Below, piece by piece: positions 6,815 to 14,258 of a DNA stretch of 16,187 bases. The position numbers and the translations under genes were made by a program. The stretch lies in the NCBI GenBank assembly GCA_027592485.1, contig JAQCKL010000031.1:1-16187 (forward strand), read 5' to 3'. The notes beneath the pieces were generated by a model, which did no database searches, had not been told where the DNA came from, and worked only from the letters and a program-made list of their open reading frames with translations. This DNA is from Cyanobacteriota bacterium. GTDB lineage: Bacteria > Cyanobacteriota > Cyanobacteriia > Phormidesmidales > Phormidesmidaceae. Position 1 is the first letter of the stretch. Every line of letters starts with the position of its first letter.

Positions 6815-6842
6815 GCTGGCGTGAATAACTGTTTACGCCAGC
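6815..6842 (+). terminator. Hairpin without U-tract after aroF
   Basis: GCTGGCGTGAA (6815-6825) pairs with TTTACGCCAGC (6832-6842), 11 bp with one G-U, loop TAACTG. It starts 33 bp after the aroF stop and ends 12 bp before the next ATG. No T-run follows on either strand, so it may be a U-tract-independent terminator, an RNA processing or stability element, or a structure covering the 6855 start. Confidence 0.45.
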
Positions 6843-6854
6843 TGCCGAGCCCTT

Positions 6855-7349
6855 ATGACACGACACCGTTGGATCCTGTCTGCACTGCTGCTGGGTTTAT
6901 GGACCCTGCCCATTTCTCCCGCTCAAGCCACCGACGCAGCGGAATCGGAACCTGAAACCCAGCAAACTGAGGAATATCCCTGTCTCTGTCGCTGTCCCTG
7001 CGGCTGTACCTACCCCGACTATGGCCCGCAGCCCCTGACCGTAGCGGAGGTTGAGTTCCCTTTGCCAGAAACGGTTCACTGTATGCTGCACTTTCCTACC
7101 CCAGGACAGGGCAGCATCAACTTTCAAACCGAGTTGTCGCTGGTAGAGGCGATCGCGTTTTACCGAACATCCTTCACCGAAATGGGGTTGATCGAGCGCA
7201 CAATCAATACTGCCATCACCGAATCGGTATTCAGTGTGGTGTTTGACGGCTGGTCAGGAACGGACCCAGGGGAAGTCGTGGTGGTTCAGGGGGTTGATCT
7301 GGGCGGGCGAGTGAATATCAACATCCGCATTGAAAATTTAGGGCATTAA
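6855..7349 (+). CDS. Small exported protein with a five-Cys cluster, unknown function
   Basis: 164 residues, not recognised. Residues 1-25 form a clear Sec signal peptide: Arg/His-containing start, hydrophobic LLLGLW core, and a PAQA-type cleavage site. An acidic linker rich in Glu and Gln (27-41) leads to a compact cluster CLCRCPCGC with Cys at 43, 45, 47, 49 and 51; a lone Cys follows at 76. The rest (about 60-164) looks like a small mixed alpha/beta domain with a VEAIAFYRTSFTEMGL helix and a VVVVQGVDLGGRVNINIRI strand pair, reminiscent of small domains that carry a 'bAxxFYxxxLxxxGW'-type helix, but I cannot name it. ATG 6855 is chosen because it directly gives the signal peptide. It may be co-transcribed with aroF (72-bp gap), unless the intervening hairpin terminates. 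No functional link to aroF is evident. Confidence 0.7.
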   Translation: MTRHRWILSALLLGLWTLPISPAQATDAAESEPETQQTEEYPCLCRCPCGCTYPDYGPQPLTVAEVEFPLPETVHCMLHFPTPGQGSINFQTELSLVEAIAFYRTSFTEMGLIERTINTAITESVFSVVFDGWSGTDPGEVVVVQGVDLGGRVNINIRIENLGH

Positions 7350-7464
7350 AGACTACTTTTGCTAGTACTCATTGGCGGAATTCATGGGACCATTCCGGAG
7401 CCTATCTCCCCTACCCCTTATGCCCCCTTGCTTCCTAGAACTTATGCCCTCAGGTGCTAGCCCC

Positions 7465-7863
7465 TTAAGGCACGTCAACCGTGAATTGACCTGGCATTTG
7501 AACCGAAATCACCCCTGCCCACATGCACATACATTTTGATGAGTTATTAAGTGCAACTAAATTATTGATTAAGACAGGAGGTGTGGCGGCACCTGGGACC
7601 CAAGGTGCAACAGTCGCAGGAATACAAGGCGCTGGTGTAAATACCCCTAGAGCGGCAGCCGTTGTAGCAATCACTGCCGGATTTGTGGGGGCAGAGCACA
7701 TCCCAAAGGGCATGATGTTGGCCATCGGTACAAAATCCATGATGGTGGCAGCATTCATATAACTGGTCGTGACCGGTGGCCCTTTGGGGATGACCATTAG
7801 ACTACTGGGAGCAACCCCAAAGCTGCACTGAAGAAGTGCCCCTTGGCAGACTAATTTAGCCAT
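7465..7863 (-). CDS. DUF4280 PAAR-like protein (spike-tip type)
   Basis: 132-residue Cys-containing protein matching the DUF4280 (PAAR-like) pattern: MAKLVCQGALLQCSFGVAPSS start, then VPMANIMPFGMCSAPTNPAV, AAALGVFTPAPCIPATVAPWVPG and LNNSSKCMCMWAGVISV. Cys are at 6, 13, 56, 80, 111 and 113. PAAR-type proteins cap the spike of contractile injection systems (T6SS, eCIS) and can carry or present effectors; DUF4280 is the variant common near eCIS-like loci. Nothing else from such a system (sheath, tube, baseplate, AAA+ ATPase) is seen in this window, so it is an orphan or a degraded locus. Its ATG lies inside the end of the upstream ORF (overlap of 13 bp), implying translational coupling to it. 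Confidence 0.85.
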   Translation of the reverse strand: MAKLVCQGALLQCSFGVAPSSLMVIPKGPPVTTSYMNAATIMDFVPMANIMPFGMCSAPTNPAVIATTAAALGVFTPAPCIPATVAPWVPGAATPPVLINNLVALNNSSKCMCMWAGVISVQMPGQFTVDVP

Positions 7864-8225
7864 TCCTGATTAACCTCTTGCTCGTATTGATATGAAGGTT
7901 TCGCAAGTTTAAACTGCCCGCACAACATCCGTTCCTGGGACAGATAGCAATCTTCAGCCCGCTTAGGATCAGACAATGGGTTGCCCCCAGTATATTCTCG
8001 ATAGTTTTTATCCTTGAGGCTGGGTCTAGCGCCGGGTGGGATTGCCGGGCTGATCAGCCATACATCCAAGGGGGACTGACTGGACTGGGCACCGTACTGG
8101 GCGCTGAGAAAATGGGCGATCGCCGGATCATGGCTTACTCCTAACAGGGCTGGAATCTGGATGGCTTGGAGCTCGGCTGGACTAAATAATTCACTGCCCG
8201 GCGTGACCTTAATAGAGCCACCGGT
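7851..8225 (-). pseudogene. 5'-truncated or start-less ORF upstream of the DUF4280 gene
   Basis: On the minus strand an uninterrupted frame of 124 codons runs from just after a TAA at 8226-8228 to a TAG/TAA-type stop at 7851-7853, overlapping the DUF4280 start. It contains no ATG, GTG or TTG until a TTG at 8069, which would give only 72 residues. The part before it (for example SELFSPAELQAIQIPALLGV and HDPAIAHFLSAQYGAQ) reads like a real protein, and several in-frame stops lie just upstream. I therefore read it as the C-terminal remnant of a longer gene that lost its 5' end, or a gene using a rare start such as ATT 8213. The C-terminal part (KDKNYREYTGGNPL...CYLSQERMLCGQFKL) is hydrophilic. 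Family not recognised. Overlap with DUF4280 suggests they once formed one operon. Confidence 0.5.
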
Positions 8226-8246
8226 TTAACGTATTCTTTAAACCGG
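8221..8246. repeat. 9-bp inverted repeat at the broken edge of the ORF
   Basis: CCGGTTTAA (8221-8229) and TTAAACCGG (8238-8246) around CGTATTCT. It sits exactly where the minus-strand frame is interrupted, and the in-frame TAA is part of it. No U-tract follows, so it is a weak terminator candidate; it may be a deletion or insertion scar. The following 8247-8350 shows nothing further. Confidence 0.5.
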
Positions 8247-8350
8247 CAGTCACCTTAGACAATGCTTCGCGATTGCCCAGCTTTGAATGGGAGTTGAGGC
8301 GGTGGCACGGCTTGTCTTGAGGATTCTTTACCCAGCAGGTTTAGCCCCGC

Positions 8351-9880
8351 GTGAATTATCTTTCTGCAAAGCGGTCCTTTTCTGAAACCCAGCCCTGGTG
8401 GCCCTACATCCATGGTGTCGCCGCAATCGGATTGTTTCTGCGACTGGTTGTGGCTCTGTTTTCCGATCAAGTCAACCATCCCGATGAGGTCTTTCAGTAT
8501 TTAGAACAGGCCCATCGCATGGTTTTTGGCTATGGCTATATTCCTTGGGAGTATCGATTTGGCCTGCGGAGCCTGATCATTCCCGTCGCCCTATCAATTC
8601 CGCTGCGATTGCTCCAAGCTTGGCAATGGGATCGGCCCGATATTTACATTCCCCTGGTCAAAACCCTGTTGTGTTTGATTTCCGTTTCCCTGATTTATGG
8701 CATGTATAGCTTGGGCCGACAAGCCATCTCGGAATCAGTGGGGCGCATGGCGGCCATCATTGCTTGTTTCTGGCATGAATTAGTGGTGTTTGCCCATAAA
8801 CCAACCCCTGAATGTCTCGCCACTTATCTACTGGTGGGAGCCTTGGTCTGCCTAGTTAATCGTCCCAATTGGCGCATGGCCTTGGGCCTAGGGGTGATGG
8901 GGGTCGGGACAATGGCCTTGCGGTTGCAATATGCCCCAGCGGTGTTGGTTCTGGGTATCGCAATGGTGGTTTTGTGGCGATCGCACCTTGCTCAACTGGC
9001 CATGGCGATCGCGGCTTTTATCGCCACCCTCGTCTTAGTTGGGTATGTCGATTACCTGACTTGGGGGAACTGGTTTAGCAGCTACTACTACAACTATTTG
9101 TATAACCAAACCTATGGGGTCAGCAGTCTATTTGGCCGGGTCTTCTTTCTCTACTATCTGGGCACGCTGATTCTTTTTTCGGCAGGGATTTTTCCCGTCA
9201 GCATCGTCTTAGCGGTTAAAAAACGAGTCCCTTTCCTGGGACTATGGATCAGCCTTCTGGTCAGCATCCTGGTAGTCCATTCTTGGATTCCCAATAAGCA
9301 ATATCGGTTTGTGTTTGCGGCGATACCGATTTGCATCCTACTGACAGCGATCGCCTATGTTGACCTCCAAAAGGTTCGCCGGAGGAATCCCCAGAAGCAC
9401 CCTCGCCTACCGCAACGGTTAGCCTGGTTTTTTGTGGCCTACTCCTGCCTAGGCATCTTAATCACCACGGTGCTGATGAGTAAGAACCCTGTGCTGCAGG
9501 GGTACTTATATTTATCTCGCCAAGCCGATATCAGCGCCGTGCTAGACCTGAAGTCGGAATGGTACGAAACCGGAGGCTACTATTATTTGCACCACAATGC
9601 GCCCATTTACTTTGCTAAAGATGTAGCGGCGATCGCGTCCGCAGACTATGGGCAGTACGCCAGCGACATTCTCTGCCCCCATGATCAAGCCGCCATTCCT
9701 GGATTCACCACGGTCCAAACCTTTCGGGGGATTGATGTTCGGCACAATAGTGAACCACCTGGGCGGTATGAGCGGTTGCCAGGGGATCCCTATCAACCCC
9801 AGCAGGGGGGGGTTGACGGGGTCTTACCCCAGCCTGTCTTTGCTCCGCCGGTGCAACTTTTCCCCATGGGAGACGGCTAA
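8351..9880 (+). CDS. GT22 / PIG-B-Alg9-like mannosyltransferase, polytopic membrane protein
   Basis: 509-residue membrane protein of the GT-C fold. The HPDEVFQYLEQAH motif at 43-55, followed by PWEYRFGLRS (65-74), is the signature of the GT22 family (Alg9, Alg12, PIG-B), where the acidic pair is in the first lumenal/periplasmic loop and binds the dolichol/polyprenyl-phosphate sugar. About nine to eleven hydrophobic segments follow (for example around 17-36, 73-90, 100-118, 130-155, 160-175 and 265-330). IPNKQYRFVF (near 315) matches the conserved 'H-K-E-x-R-F' region with changes. A soluble C-terminal tail of roughly 120 residues comes last. Start is GTG 8351; it is the first in-frame start and leaves room for the N-terminal cytosolic end. 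Donor and acceptor are unknown; a role in surface glycan or glycolipid mannosylation is inferred. Confidence 0.83.
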   Translation: MNYLSAKRSFSETQPWWPYIHGVAAIGLFLRLVVALFSDQVNHPDEVFQYLEQAHRMVFGYGYIPWEYRFGLRSLIIPVALSIPLRLLQAWQWDRPDIYIPLVKTLLCLISVSLIYGMYSLGRQAISESVGRMAAIIACFWHELVVFAHKPTPECLATYLLVGALVCLVNRPNWRMALGLGVMGVGTMALRLQYAPAVLVLGIAMVVLWRSHLAQLAMAIAAFIATLVLVGYVDYLTWGNWFSSYYYNYLYNQTYGVSSLFGRVFFLYYLGTLILFSAGIFPVSIVLAVKKRVPFLGLWISLLVSILVVHSWIPNKQYRFVFAAIPICILLTAIAYVDLQKVRRRNPQKHPRLPQRLAWFFVAYSCLGILITTVLMSKNPVLQGYLYLSRQADISAVLDLKSEWYETGGYYYLHHNAPIYFAKDVAAIASADYGQYASDILCPHDQAAIPGFTTVQTFRGIDVRHNSEPPGRYERLPGDPYQPQQGGVDGVLPQPVFAPPVQLFPMGDG

Positions 9881-9956
9881 TCTTAGGAAACGGAAGGCGA
9901 CACTTCCCCGTCAAACCATTACTAAGGCAGTTTCCCAGAAAGAATTTATCGGTATT

Positions 9957-10022
9957 GTAGGGGCGGGTTTAGCCAGACCCTTGGCTTGCTGGTCACAAGG
10001 TATGAACAAAACCCGTCCCTAC
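9957..10022. repeat. Interspersed-repeat-like inverted repeat between genes
   Basis: GTAGGGGCGGGTTT (9957-9970) and AAACCCGTCCCTAC (10009-10022) are complementary over 14 bp with one G-U type difference, enclosing 38 bp. This 'GTAGGGGCGGGTTT' motif resembles small dispersed repeats often found between cyanobacterial genes (established as a general class; this copy not checked). It lies in the 214-bp gap between the mannosyltransferase and DUF389 genes. The rest of that gap shows nothing I can name. Confidence 0.65.
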
Positions 10023-10094
10023 GGGTATCGTCTTTTCTGGAAATCGCCTAGGTGATGCTCCGGTGCCGAGTTCCGGCCATCACAACGCAATACC

Positions 10095-11291
10095 ATGAAG
10101 CAAGAACTCCAAGAACTGCGACACAAATACTTCTCTAACGGGCGACGGGTGTCTCCCCAGGCCCTGAAGTATATGTGTGATAGCTTGCAGGGCGAATCTA
10201 CCCTGGATCTAAACTTTACCGTCCTCATTATTGGCTCCTGCATCATTGCCACCTTTGGGTTGATTTCCAACAGCACGGCGGTGATTATTGGCGCTATGTT
10301 GATTGCGCCATTGATGTTGCCCATCCGTGGCATTGCCTTTGGCATCCTTGAAGCCGAAGGAGAGCTGATACGGGAAGGGTTTAAGGCCTTGGGGATCGGG
10401 ACGGCGATCGCCATTCTCCTGTCCACGGGTTTAGGGATCTCCACCGGTATCGTGGCCCCGTATGGCAGTGAAATCCTGGCGAGATCGCAGCCGACCCTGC
10501 TGGATCTGGGCATTGCCATTGCAGCGGGAGCCCTGGCCGGATTCGCCAAAATTGAAGCCAAGCTTTCTAGTTCTCTGGCTGGAACCGCTATCGCCGTTGC
10601 CTTGATGCCCCCCCTTTGTGTGGTGGGCTTGTGGTTGGCGAAGGGAAATTGGCAAGGGGCCGGAGGGGCAATCTTGCTCTATGCCACCAACTTGCTGGGC
10701 ATTACTCTGGCCTGCATGGTGGCTTTCTGGCTAGCGGGATATTCCCCTTTGAATCGCGCCCGCCGCCCGATTCAAATGACCCTAATCCTGACCAGCTTAC
10801 TGGTGATTCCCTTAGGATTCAGTACCTTTGAGTTGTGGCGACAAACCCGCTTAGAAAGCAGCGTTCGCCGAGCCTTACTGGGTAGTACTGACACCTTCCA
10901 GCGTTTACAACTGGTGGATCTCCAAACGGATTGGCTGGGAGACGTTCCTGAAGTGACCTTGGTGGTCTATGCCCGTGAGCCGGTTACGCCAAAACAGGTC
11001 AGGCTTCTAGAGGACTTTTTGGCAGAAGAAATGGGACAGCCCTTCCAATTGAACTTTGAGGTCAGTGATTTGGAAGATGTCGGCAACATGAGTGATTTAC
11101 AGTCTGTGGTCGTTCCCTTCATTCAGCATCATCCTTCGATACCGGTGATGAGGCGGGTTCGAAAACTTGCATGGCTCGATCATAAACGCGCCTGGGATAT
11201 CCAGCAGGCCCTAGCGTTTAGGTCGAAGCAGCGCCAGATGCAGGCGTTCAAAAGGAAAGCAGAACGAATAAAAGATCTGGGGCAATTATAG
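10095..11291 (+). CDS. DUF389 family membrane protein (TIGR00341-like)
   Basis: 398-residue integral membrane protein. The core contains the DUF389 landmarks: LNFTVLIIGSCIIATFGLISNSTAVIIGAML then APLMLPIRGIAFG (about 40-85), a long hydrophobic series LGIGTAIAILL, LLDLGIAIAAGALAGFAKI and SSSLAGTAIAVALMPPLCVVGLWLAKG, and a further NLLGITLACMVAFWLAG helix, making roughly six to seven membrane segments. A soluble C-terminal domain of ~140 residues (about 250-398) includes a VVYAREPVTPKQVRLLEDFL segment typical of the family's second half. The transported substrate or role of DUF389 is not known to me. ATG 10095 is preceded by CGCAATACC with no Shine-Dalgarno. It ends 19 bp before a strong hairpin. 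Confidence 0.9.
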   Translation: MKQELQELRHKYFSNGRRVSPQALKYMCDSLQGESTLDLNFTVLIIGSCIIATFGLISNSTAVIIGAMLIAPLMLPIRGIAFGILEAEGELIREGFKALGIGTAIAILLSTGLGISTGIVAPYGSEILARSQPTLLDLGIAIAAGALAGFAKIEAKLSSSLAGTAIAVALMPPLCVVGLWLAKGNWQGAGGAILLYATNLLGITLACMVAFWLAGYSPLNRARRPIQMTLILTSLLVIPLGFSTFELWRQTRLESSVRRALLGSTDTFQRLQLVDLQTDWLGDVPEVTLVVYAREPVTPKQVRLLEDFLAEEMGQPFQLNFEVSDLEDVGNMSDLQSVVVPFIQHHPSIPVMRRVRKLAWLDHKRAWDIQQALAFRSKQRQMQAFKRKAERIKDLGQL

Positions 11292-11309
11292 CTGGGAGGC
11301 TTTCTGAGG

Positions 11310-11342
11310 TCGCTAATGCGGCAAGCTTTGCGGCATTAGCGA
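11310..11342 (+). terminator. Strong hairpin without U-tract after DUF389
   Basis: TCGCTAATGC (11310-11319) pairs with GCATTAGCGA (11333-11342) over 10 bp, then a G-G mismatch, then GCAA/TTGC closes a 3-nt loop. It begins 19 bp after the stop codon. No T-run follows, so it is not a textbook intrinsic terminator. Confidence 0.55.
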
Positions 11343-11361
11343 TAGAGCCATAAGTCGGCAC

Positions 11362-11388
11362 AAAAAAACCCTAGCCCGGAGGCCAGGG
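11362..11388 (-). terminator. Intrinsic terminator for the minus-strand PPC-domain gene
   Basis: Read on the minus strand: CCCTGGCC, loop TCCG, GGCTAGGG (11388 down to 11369; 8 bp with one G-U), followed by seven T (the A-run 11362-11368). It lies about 130 bp past the stop of the PPC-domain gene at 11516, and would stop its transcript before it meets DUF389. Confidence 0.85.
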
Positions 11389-11515
11389 GTAACAATCAGG
11401 GTGCATCTACCACTCCAGTCTTCCTGAAATAAGGGGGCAATCCGGACAAATTTTGCCTTCCCAAGGAACAAAACTGTACTGTCCGGTCTGCGCCCTTCAG
11501 GGGTTTCTAGTGAGC

Positions 11516-12265
11516 CTAGAAAGGACCCTCTGGATAAACCCCAGTCCGGATAAACTCAGCCTGGCTCGTAAAGGACTCAGCTGCGTAGGTATCCCCTTGC
11601 TCGGCATAGAGACCGGCCACCGTTTCTAAATCACTCACCACATTGGCACGCACCTCTGGGTCAAGGTCATCGGGACCTTCAAAGAAGCGGCCCTCGGCCT
11701 CAAGTTGTTGATAGGCTTGACCAAAGTAGGCATCCACCCGGCTGAGATACGCTTCAGGGTTCGTGGGGTCCAAGGCAATCAGATCGGTGAAGGCGGCGAT
11801 CGCAGCGGTGTAGTCACCATTCATCAAGTTGGCTTGGGCCGCTTCGGAACCAATTTCGTAAGCGGTAGCGGGCCGCACTTCGATTTTGTAGTTGCCCCCT
11901 GCCCCCGAGTAGGACCGAGCCACAATGGTGTAGCGCCCTGTGGCATTCACTGAATAGATAATGCGGGAGTTGAGGGTGCCACCGGAGTCATCATTGAAAG
12001 CGACCTCCTCACCATTGGGGCCTTTCAAGGTCAGAACCGTATCAAAGTCAGGGCTATCCATGACAATGGCCAAGACATCCCCATCTTCGGCCATAAAAGC
12101 ATATTCATCCTCAGCAGGCCGCAGGGTTCCCTCTAGGGGCACCTGCTGCTGAATCATAATGGGTCCTTCTGCCCGAGTTTCAGCCCCCGGCACGAAGACC
12201 ATGGTGCCCGTGAGGGTCAGGGTTGCCGCCGCGAGACCCATTAACTTTGAAAATCGATTGTTCAT
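11516..12265 (-). CDS. Secreted PPC-domain protein with TPR-like C-terminal part
   Basis: 249 residues from ATG 12265. Residues 1-32 are a Sec signal peptide (NNRFSK, hydrophobic LMGLAAATLTLTGTMVFV, then ETRAEG near the cleavage site). About 42-130 form a bacterial pre-peptidase C-terminal (PPC) domain: DEYAFMAEDGDVLAIVM, DFDTVLTLKGPNGEEVAFNDD, and GRYTIVARSYSGAGGNYKIEV. From about 136 a TPR-like helical pair follows (GSEAAQANLMNGDYTAAIAAFTDLIAL-DPTNPEAYLSRVDAYF), then more helix to the end. PPC domains usually sit on secreted enzymes; here it is the main domain, so a periplasmic or extracellular binding role is inferred. The frame is open upstream to 12361, but the 12265 start gives a clean signal peptide and has AGAGG just before it. 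No enzymatic motif is seen. Confidence 0.83.
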   Translation of the reverse strand: MNNRFSKLMGLAAATLTLTGTMVFVPGAETRAEGPIMIQQQVPLEGTLRPAEDEYAFMAEDGDVLAIVMDSPDFDTVLTLKGPNGEEVAFNDDSGGTLNSRIIYSVNATGRYTIVARSYSGAGGNYKIEVRPATAYEIGSEAAQANLMNGDYTAAIAAFTDLIALDPTNPEAYLSRVDAYFGQAYQQLEAEGRFFEGPDDLDPEVRANVVSDLETVAGLYAEQGDTYAAESFTSQAEFIRTGVYPEGPF

Positions 12266-12412
12266 AACCTCTGTTGTCCTTAGCGCCGTCATAGCGAGAT
12301 AGTTCTTAAGTAATACTGCCCGAGCAGGAGCGTTGAGCAGCAGATGTCCCGGTGGACTCACCTCTGTATATTGGGATCTTCGCGCCGATCGCGCCCCATT
12401 CCAGAAGAATTG

Positions 12413-12440
12413 ATTCTATTTTTAAGGGTTATTGGGGCAA
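12413..12440 (-). promoter_or_regulatory. Candidate promoter of the PPC-domain gene
   Basis: On the minus strand TTGCCC (12435-12440) and TAGAAT (12413-12418) are spaced by 16 bp, matching 4 and 5 of 6 consensus positions. A transcript would start near 12406, about 140 nt before ATG 12265. The rest of 12266-12519 shows no further gene. Confidence 0.4.
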
Positions 12441-12519
12441 TCGCCTGGCAACTGTGGGTCTTCTTTAACTGTCCATCAGGGTGATGACCTGGCTTAAGTC
12501 AGGGCAGGGATTGCCCTCA

Positions 12520-14091
12520 TTAATTTACCCGCACTAGCCGAATCTCGGTTCGCTGCTGCTGTGGGTCCGTCGGATCAATACCCGATAGGGGAAGGTAAAA
12601 GCCTTTCCCCTCCGCCACAATATTGTGCTGAATCCCCTGGGCTCGCAGATAGTCCACTACCACCTGGGCCCGTTGCTGACTCAGCTGTTGATTCAAGTTC
12701 GGATCTCCCGTCTTAGAGGTGTGGCCAATCACTCGCACCGCCACCGTCTGGGGGTTGAATTCGCTGATGTCTTGGGCCAATCCATTTAAGGTTTGCTGGC
12801 CAGGGCCGGTGATCTGGGCAGAACCCGTGGCAAACTCCACCTTGCCCTGGATGTTGAGGTTGCCAATATCGGGGGCGGCCTGCACCTGCTCGGTTGTAAC
12901 CTGGGTGACGGCGATGGTCTGTGGGTCGCCACCCGCCAGTCGGTCGGCTAGTTCTGGATTGTCGGCCCGCACCAACTCAATCAGGGTGGCCGTGTTGGTG
13001 GCAGCCTCAGTCAAAAAATCGTCCACAAACAGGGTGTCTGGATTACTGGGCACATCGTTCAGTCGCCCTGAGAGAACCAATACCGCCGCGATCGCCTCAA
13101 TCCGCCGCTGTAGGGTGCCATCAGTCATCCACCCCTGGGCTTCCGTTGCGGTAAAAAAGTCAATGCCCTGGAGAATCGCCCCCGCATCCCCAGGGGAAAG
13201 GTTGCCATCTTCAGCCACTTGGGCCTGGAGTTGCGACGCATCCCGAACATTGACATCAATGCGACGGTAATAGGCGGCTAATAGGGTGGCAAGGGTATCG
13301 GGCTGAGCTTGCATTAATCGCTCTGAGGCGACGATCACATCCACAATTGCACCGGGGGCATCCTCACTGGAGAGAACGACGGTATAGCCCTGCTGGCGGG
13401 CCTGGGTCACAAAGGGCTCCCATAGCACTGTCAGCGCCACATTTTGATTGGGATCTTGCATTAAGGCCCAAGCTTCTGAGGCATCAGCGACCCGCACCAC
13501 CTCAAAGTCGGATAAGTTGAAGGTCTCAAATTTGGTGTCGAGCACTAAGGCTAGATATTCACTGGGGGTATCTCCAGCAAAGGCGATCTTGAGGGGCTGC
13601 CCCTGGGCTTGGGCTTGCTGCACCAAGGCGGGTAAGTCCTGGAGGGAATTTAGGTCGCCATATTGTGGGGTGTTCAGCACCACGGCATCGGCCCCAACGG
13701 TGCGATCGATCAGGCCGACAATGCGGCCTTCGGGCTGTTGCTGCAAAAACTGATCCAGGGTGGTCACGATCAGATCAGCTTGGCCATTAGCAAGGCTTTG
13801 GGCGCGAGCCGCTTGGTCAAATTCGTCGTTGTATTGCAGGCTGATGCCACTGTTGGCCAGGGCCTCTTGAAAGACCCCATTGCGAAAGGTGCTGTAGCCG
13901 CTAAAGGTATCGCCTAACAGGGTGAGTTGGGTCTGGCCCTGGGGCGCAGTGGGGCTGCCATTAGCGGTGGGGTTACCCAGACCGGAGAGCAGGGCTGGGG
14001 AAGTCTTGTTCAGATACCAGACCCCGCTCCCCAGCAACCCGGCAGTAATAGTGAGGGTGCCAATTAGGGCAGGGTAGTTTGTTTTGGACAT
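12520..14091 (-). CDS. Solute-binding (ABC periplasmic type) / OmpA-like fusion protein
   Basis: 523 residues from ATG 14091 (an earlier in-frame TTG at 14097 is less likely). A single N-terminal helix (about 5-27) acts as signal anchor. A low-complexity Gly/Thr/Pro/Gln linker follows, then a type 2 periplasmic binding protein domain of the NMT1/SsuA-like group (about 55-375), with features such as TLLGDTFSGYSTFRNGVFQEAL, ADLIVTTLDQFLQ, LKIAFAGDTPSEYLALVL and LWEPFVTQARQQGY. The last ~110 residues are an OmpA/MotB-like domain: GKVEFATGSAQITGPGQQTLNGLAQ, then VIGHTSKTGDPNLNQQLSQQRAQVVVDYLRAQG with the Asp and Arg that bind peptidoglycan in OmpA, and QQQRTEIRL at the end. So it probably tethers a binding domain to the cell wall. 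The ligand is unknown; this architecture is sometimes named 'phosphate ABC transporter substrate-binding/OmpA family', which does not prove phosphate binding. Confidence 0.88.
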   Translation of the reverse strand: MSKTNYPALIGTLTITAGLLGSGVWYLNKTSPALLSGLGNPTANGSPTAPQGQTQLTLLGDTFSGYSTFRNGVFQEALANSGISLQYNDEFDQAARAQSLANGQADLIVTTLDQFLQQQPEGRIVGLIDRTVGADAVVLNTPQYGDLNSLQDLPALVQQAQAQGQPLKIAFAGDTPSEYLALVLDTKFETFNLSDFEVVRVADASEAWALMQDPNQNVALTVLWEPFVTQARQQGYTVVLSSEDAPGAIVDVIVASERLMQAQPDTLATLLAAYYRRIDVNVRDASQLQAQVAEDGNLSPGDAGAILQGIDFFTATEAQGWMTDGTLQRRIEAIAAVLVLSGRLNDVPSNPDTLFVDDFLTEAATNTATLIELVRADNPELADRLAGGDPQTIAVTQVTTEQVQAAPDIGNLNIQGKVEFATGSAQITGPGQQTLNGLAQDISEFNPQTVAVRVIGHTSKTGDPNLNQQLSQQRAQVVVDYLRAQGIQHNIVAEGKGFYLPLSGIDPTDPQQQRTEIRLVRVN

Positions 14092-14113
14092 GATCAACCT
14101 GGGGCGAAACCCA

Positions 14114-14149
14114 ATTATCGACTACTTTTGTTGTACCCAGAACCCTAGG
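14114..14149 (-). promoter_or_regulatory. Candidate promoter of the binding-protein/OmpA gene with an abutting CCTAGGGTT site
   Basis: On the minus strand GATAAT (14114-14119) is a good -10, 22 bp upstream of ATG 14091. The -35 position 17 bp further up (14137-14142) is poor (TTCTGG), and a CCTAGGGTT sequence (14141-14149) touches it. The same motif occurs twice more 110-145 bp upstream, so a regulator might replace a strong -35. Weakly supported. Confidence 0.28.
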
Positions 14150-14258
14150 CCAACAAGACGAGTCCTGTATGGGAGTTGGGGAGAGCGGTTTTGCCCGAAG
14201 GACAAGGGCAAGTGAGGCGAATTAGTTTGAGGGGATAGCGTTATCGGTCTCACAACGG

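Noticed and set aside
8255..8479. Minus-strand 74-aa frame overlapping the start of the mannosyltransferase
   Set aside because: Shadow of the GT22 gene and its upstream region; no homology-like features, and the plus-strand gene has clear motifs.
10019..10561. Minus-strand 180-aa frame opposite the DUF389 gene
   Set aside because: Antiparallel shadow; Ala/Met/Ile-rich composition reflects the reverse complement of membrane-helix codons.
12719..13270. Plus-strand 183-aa frame opposite the binding-protein/OmpA gene
   Set aside because: Runs antiparallel to a gene with a full recognisable two-domain protein; no start signal or domain.
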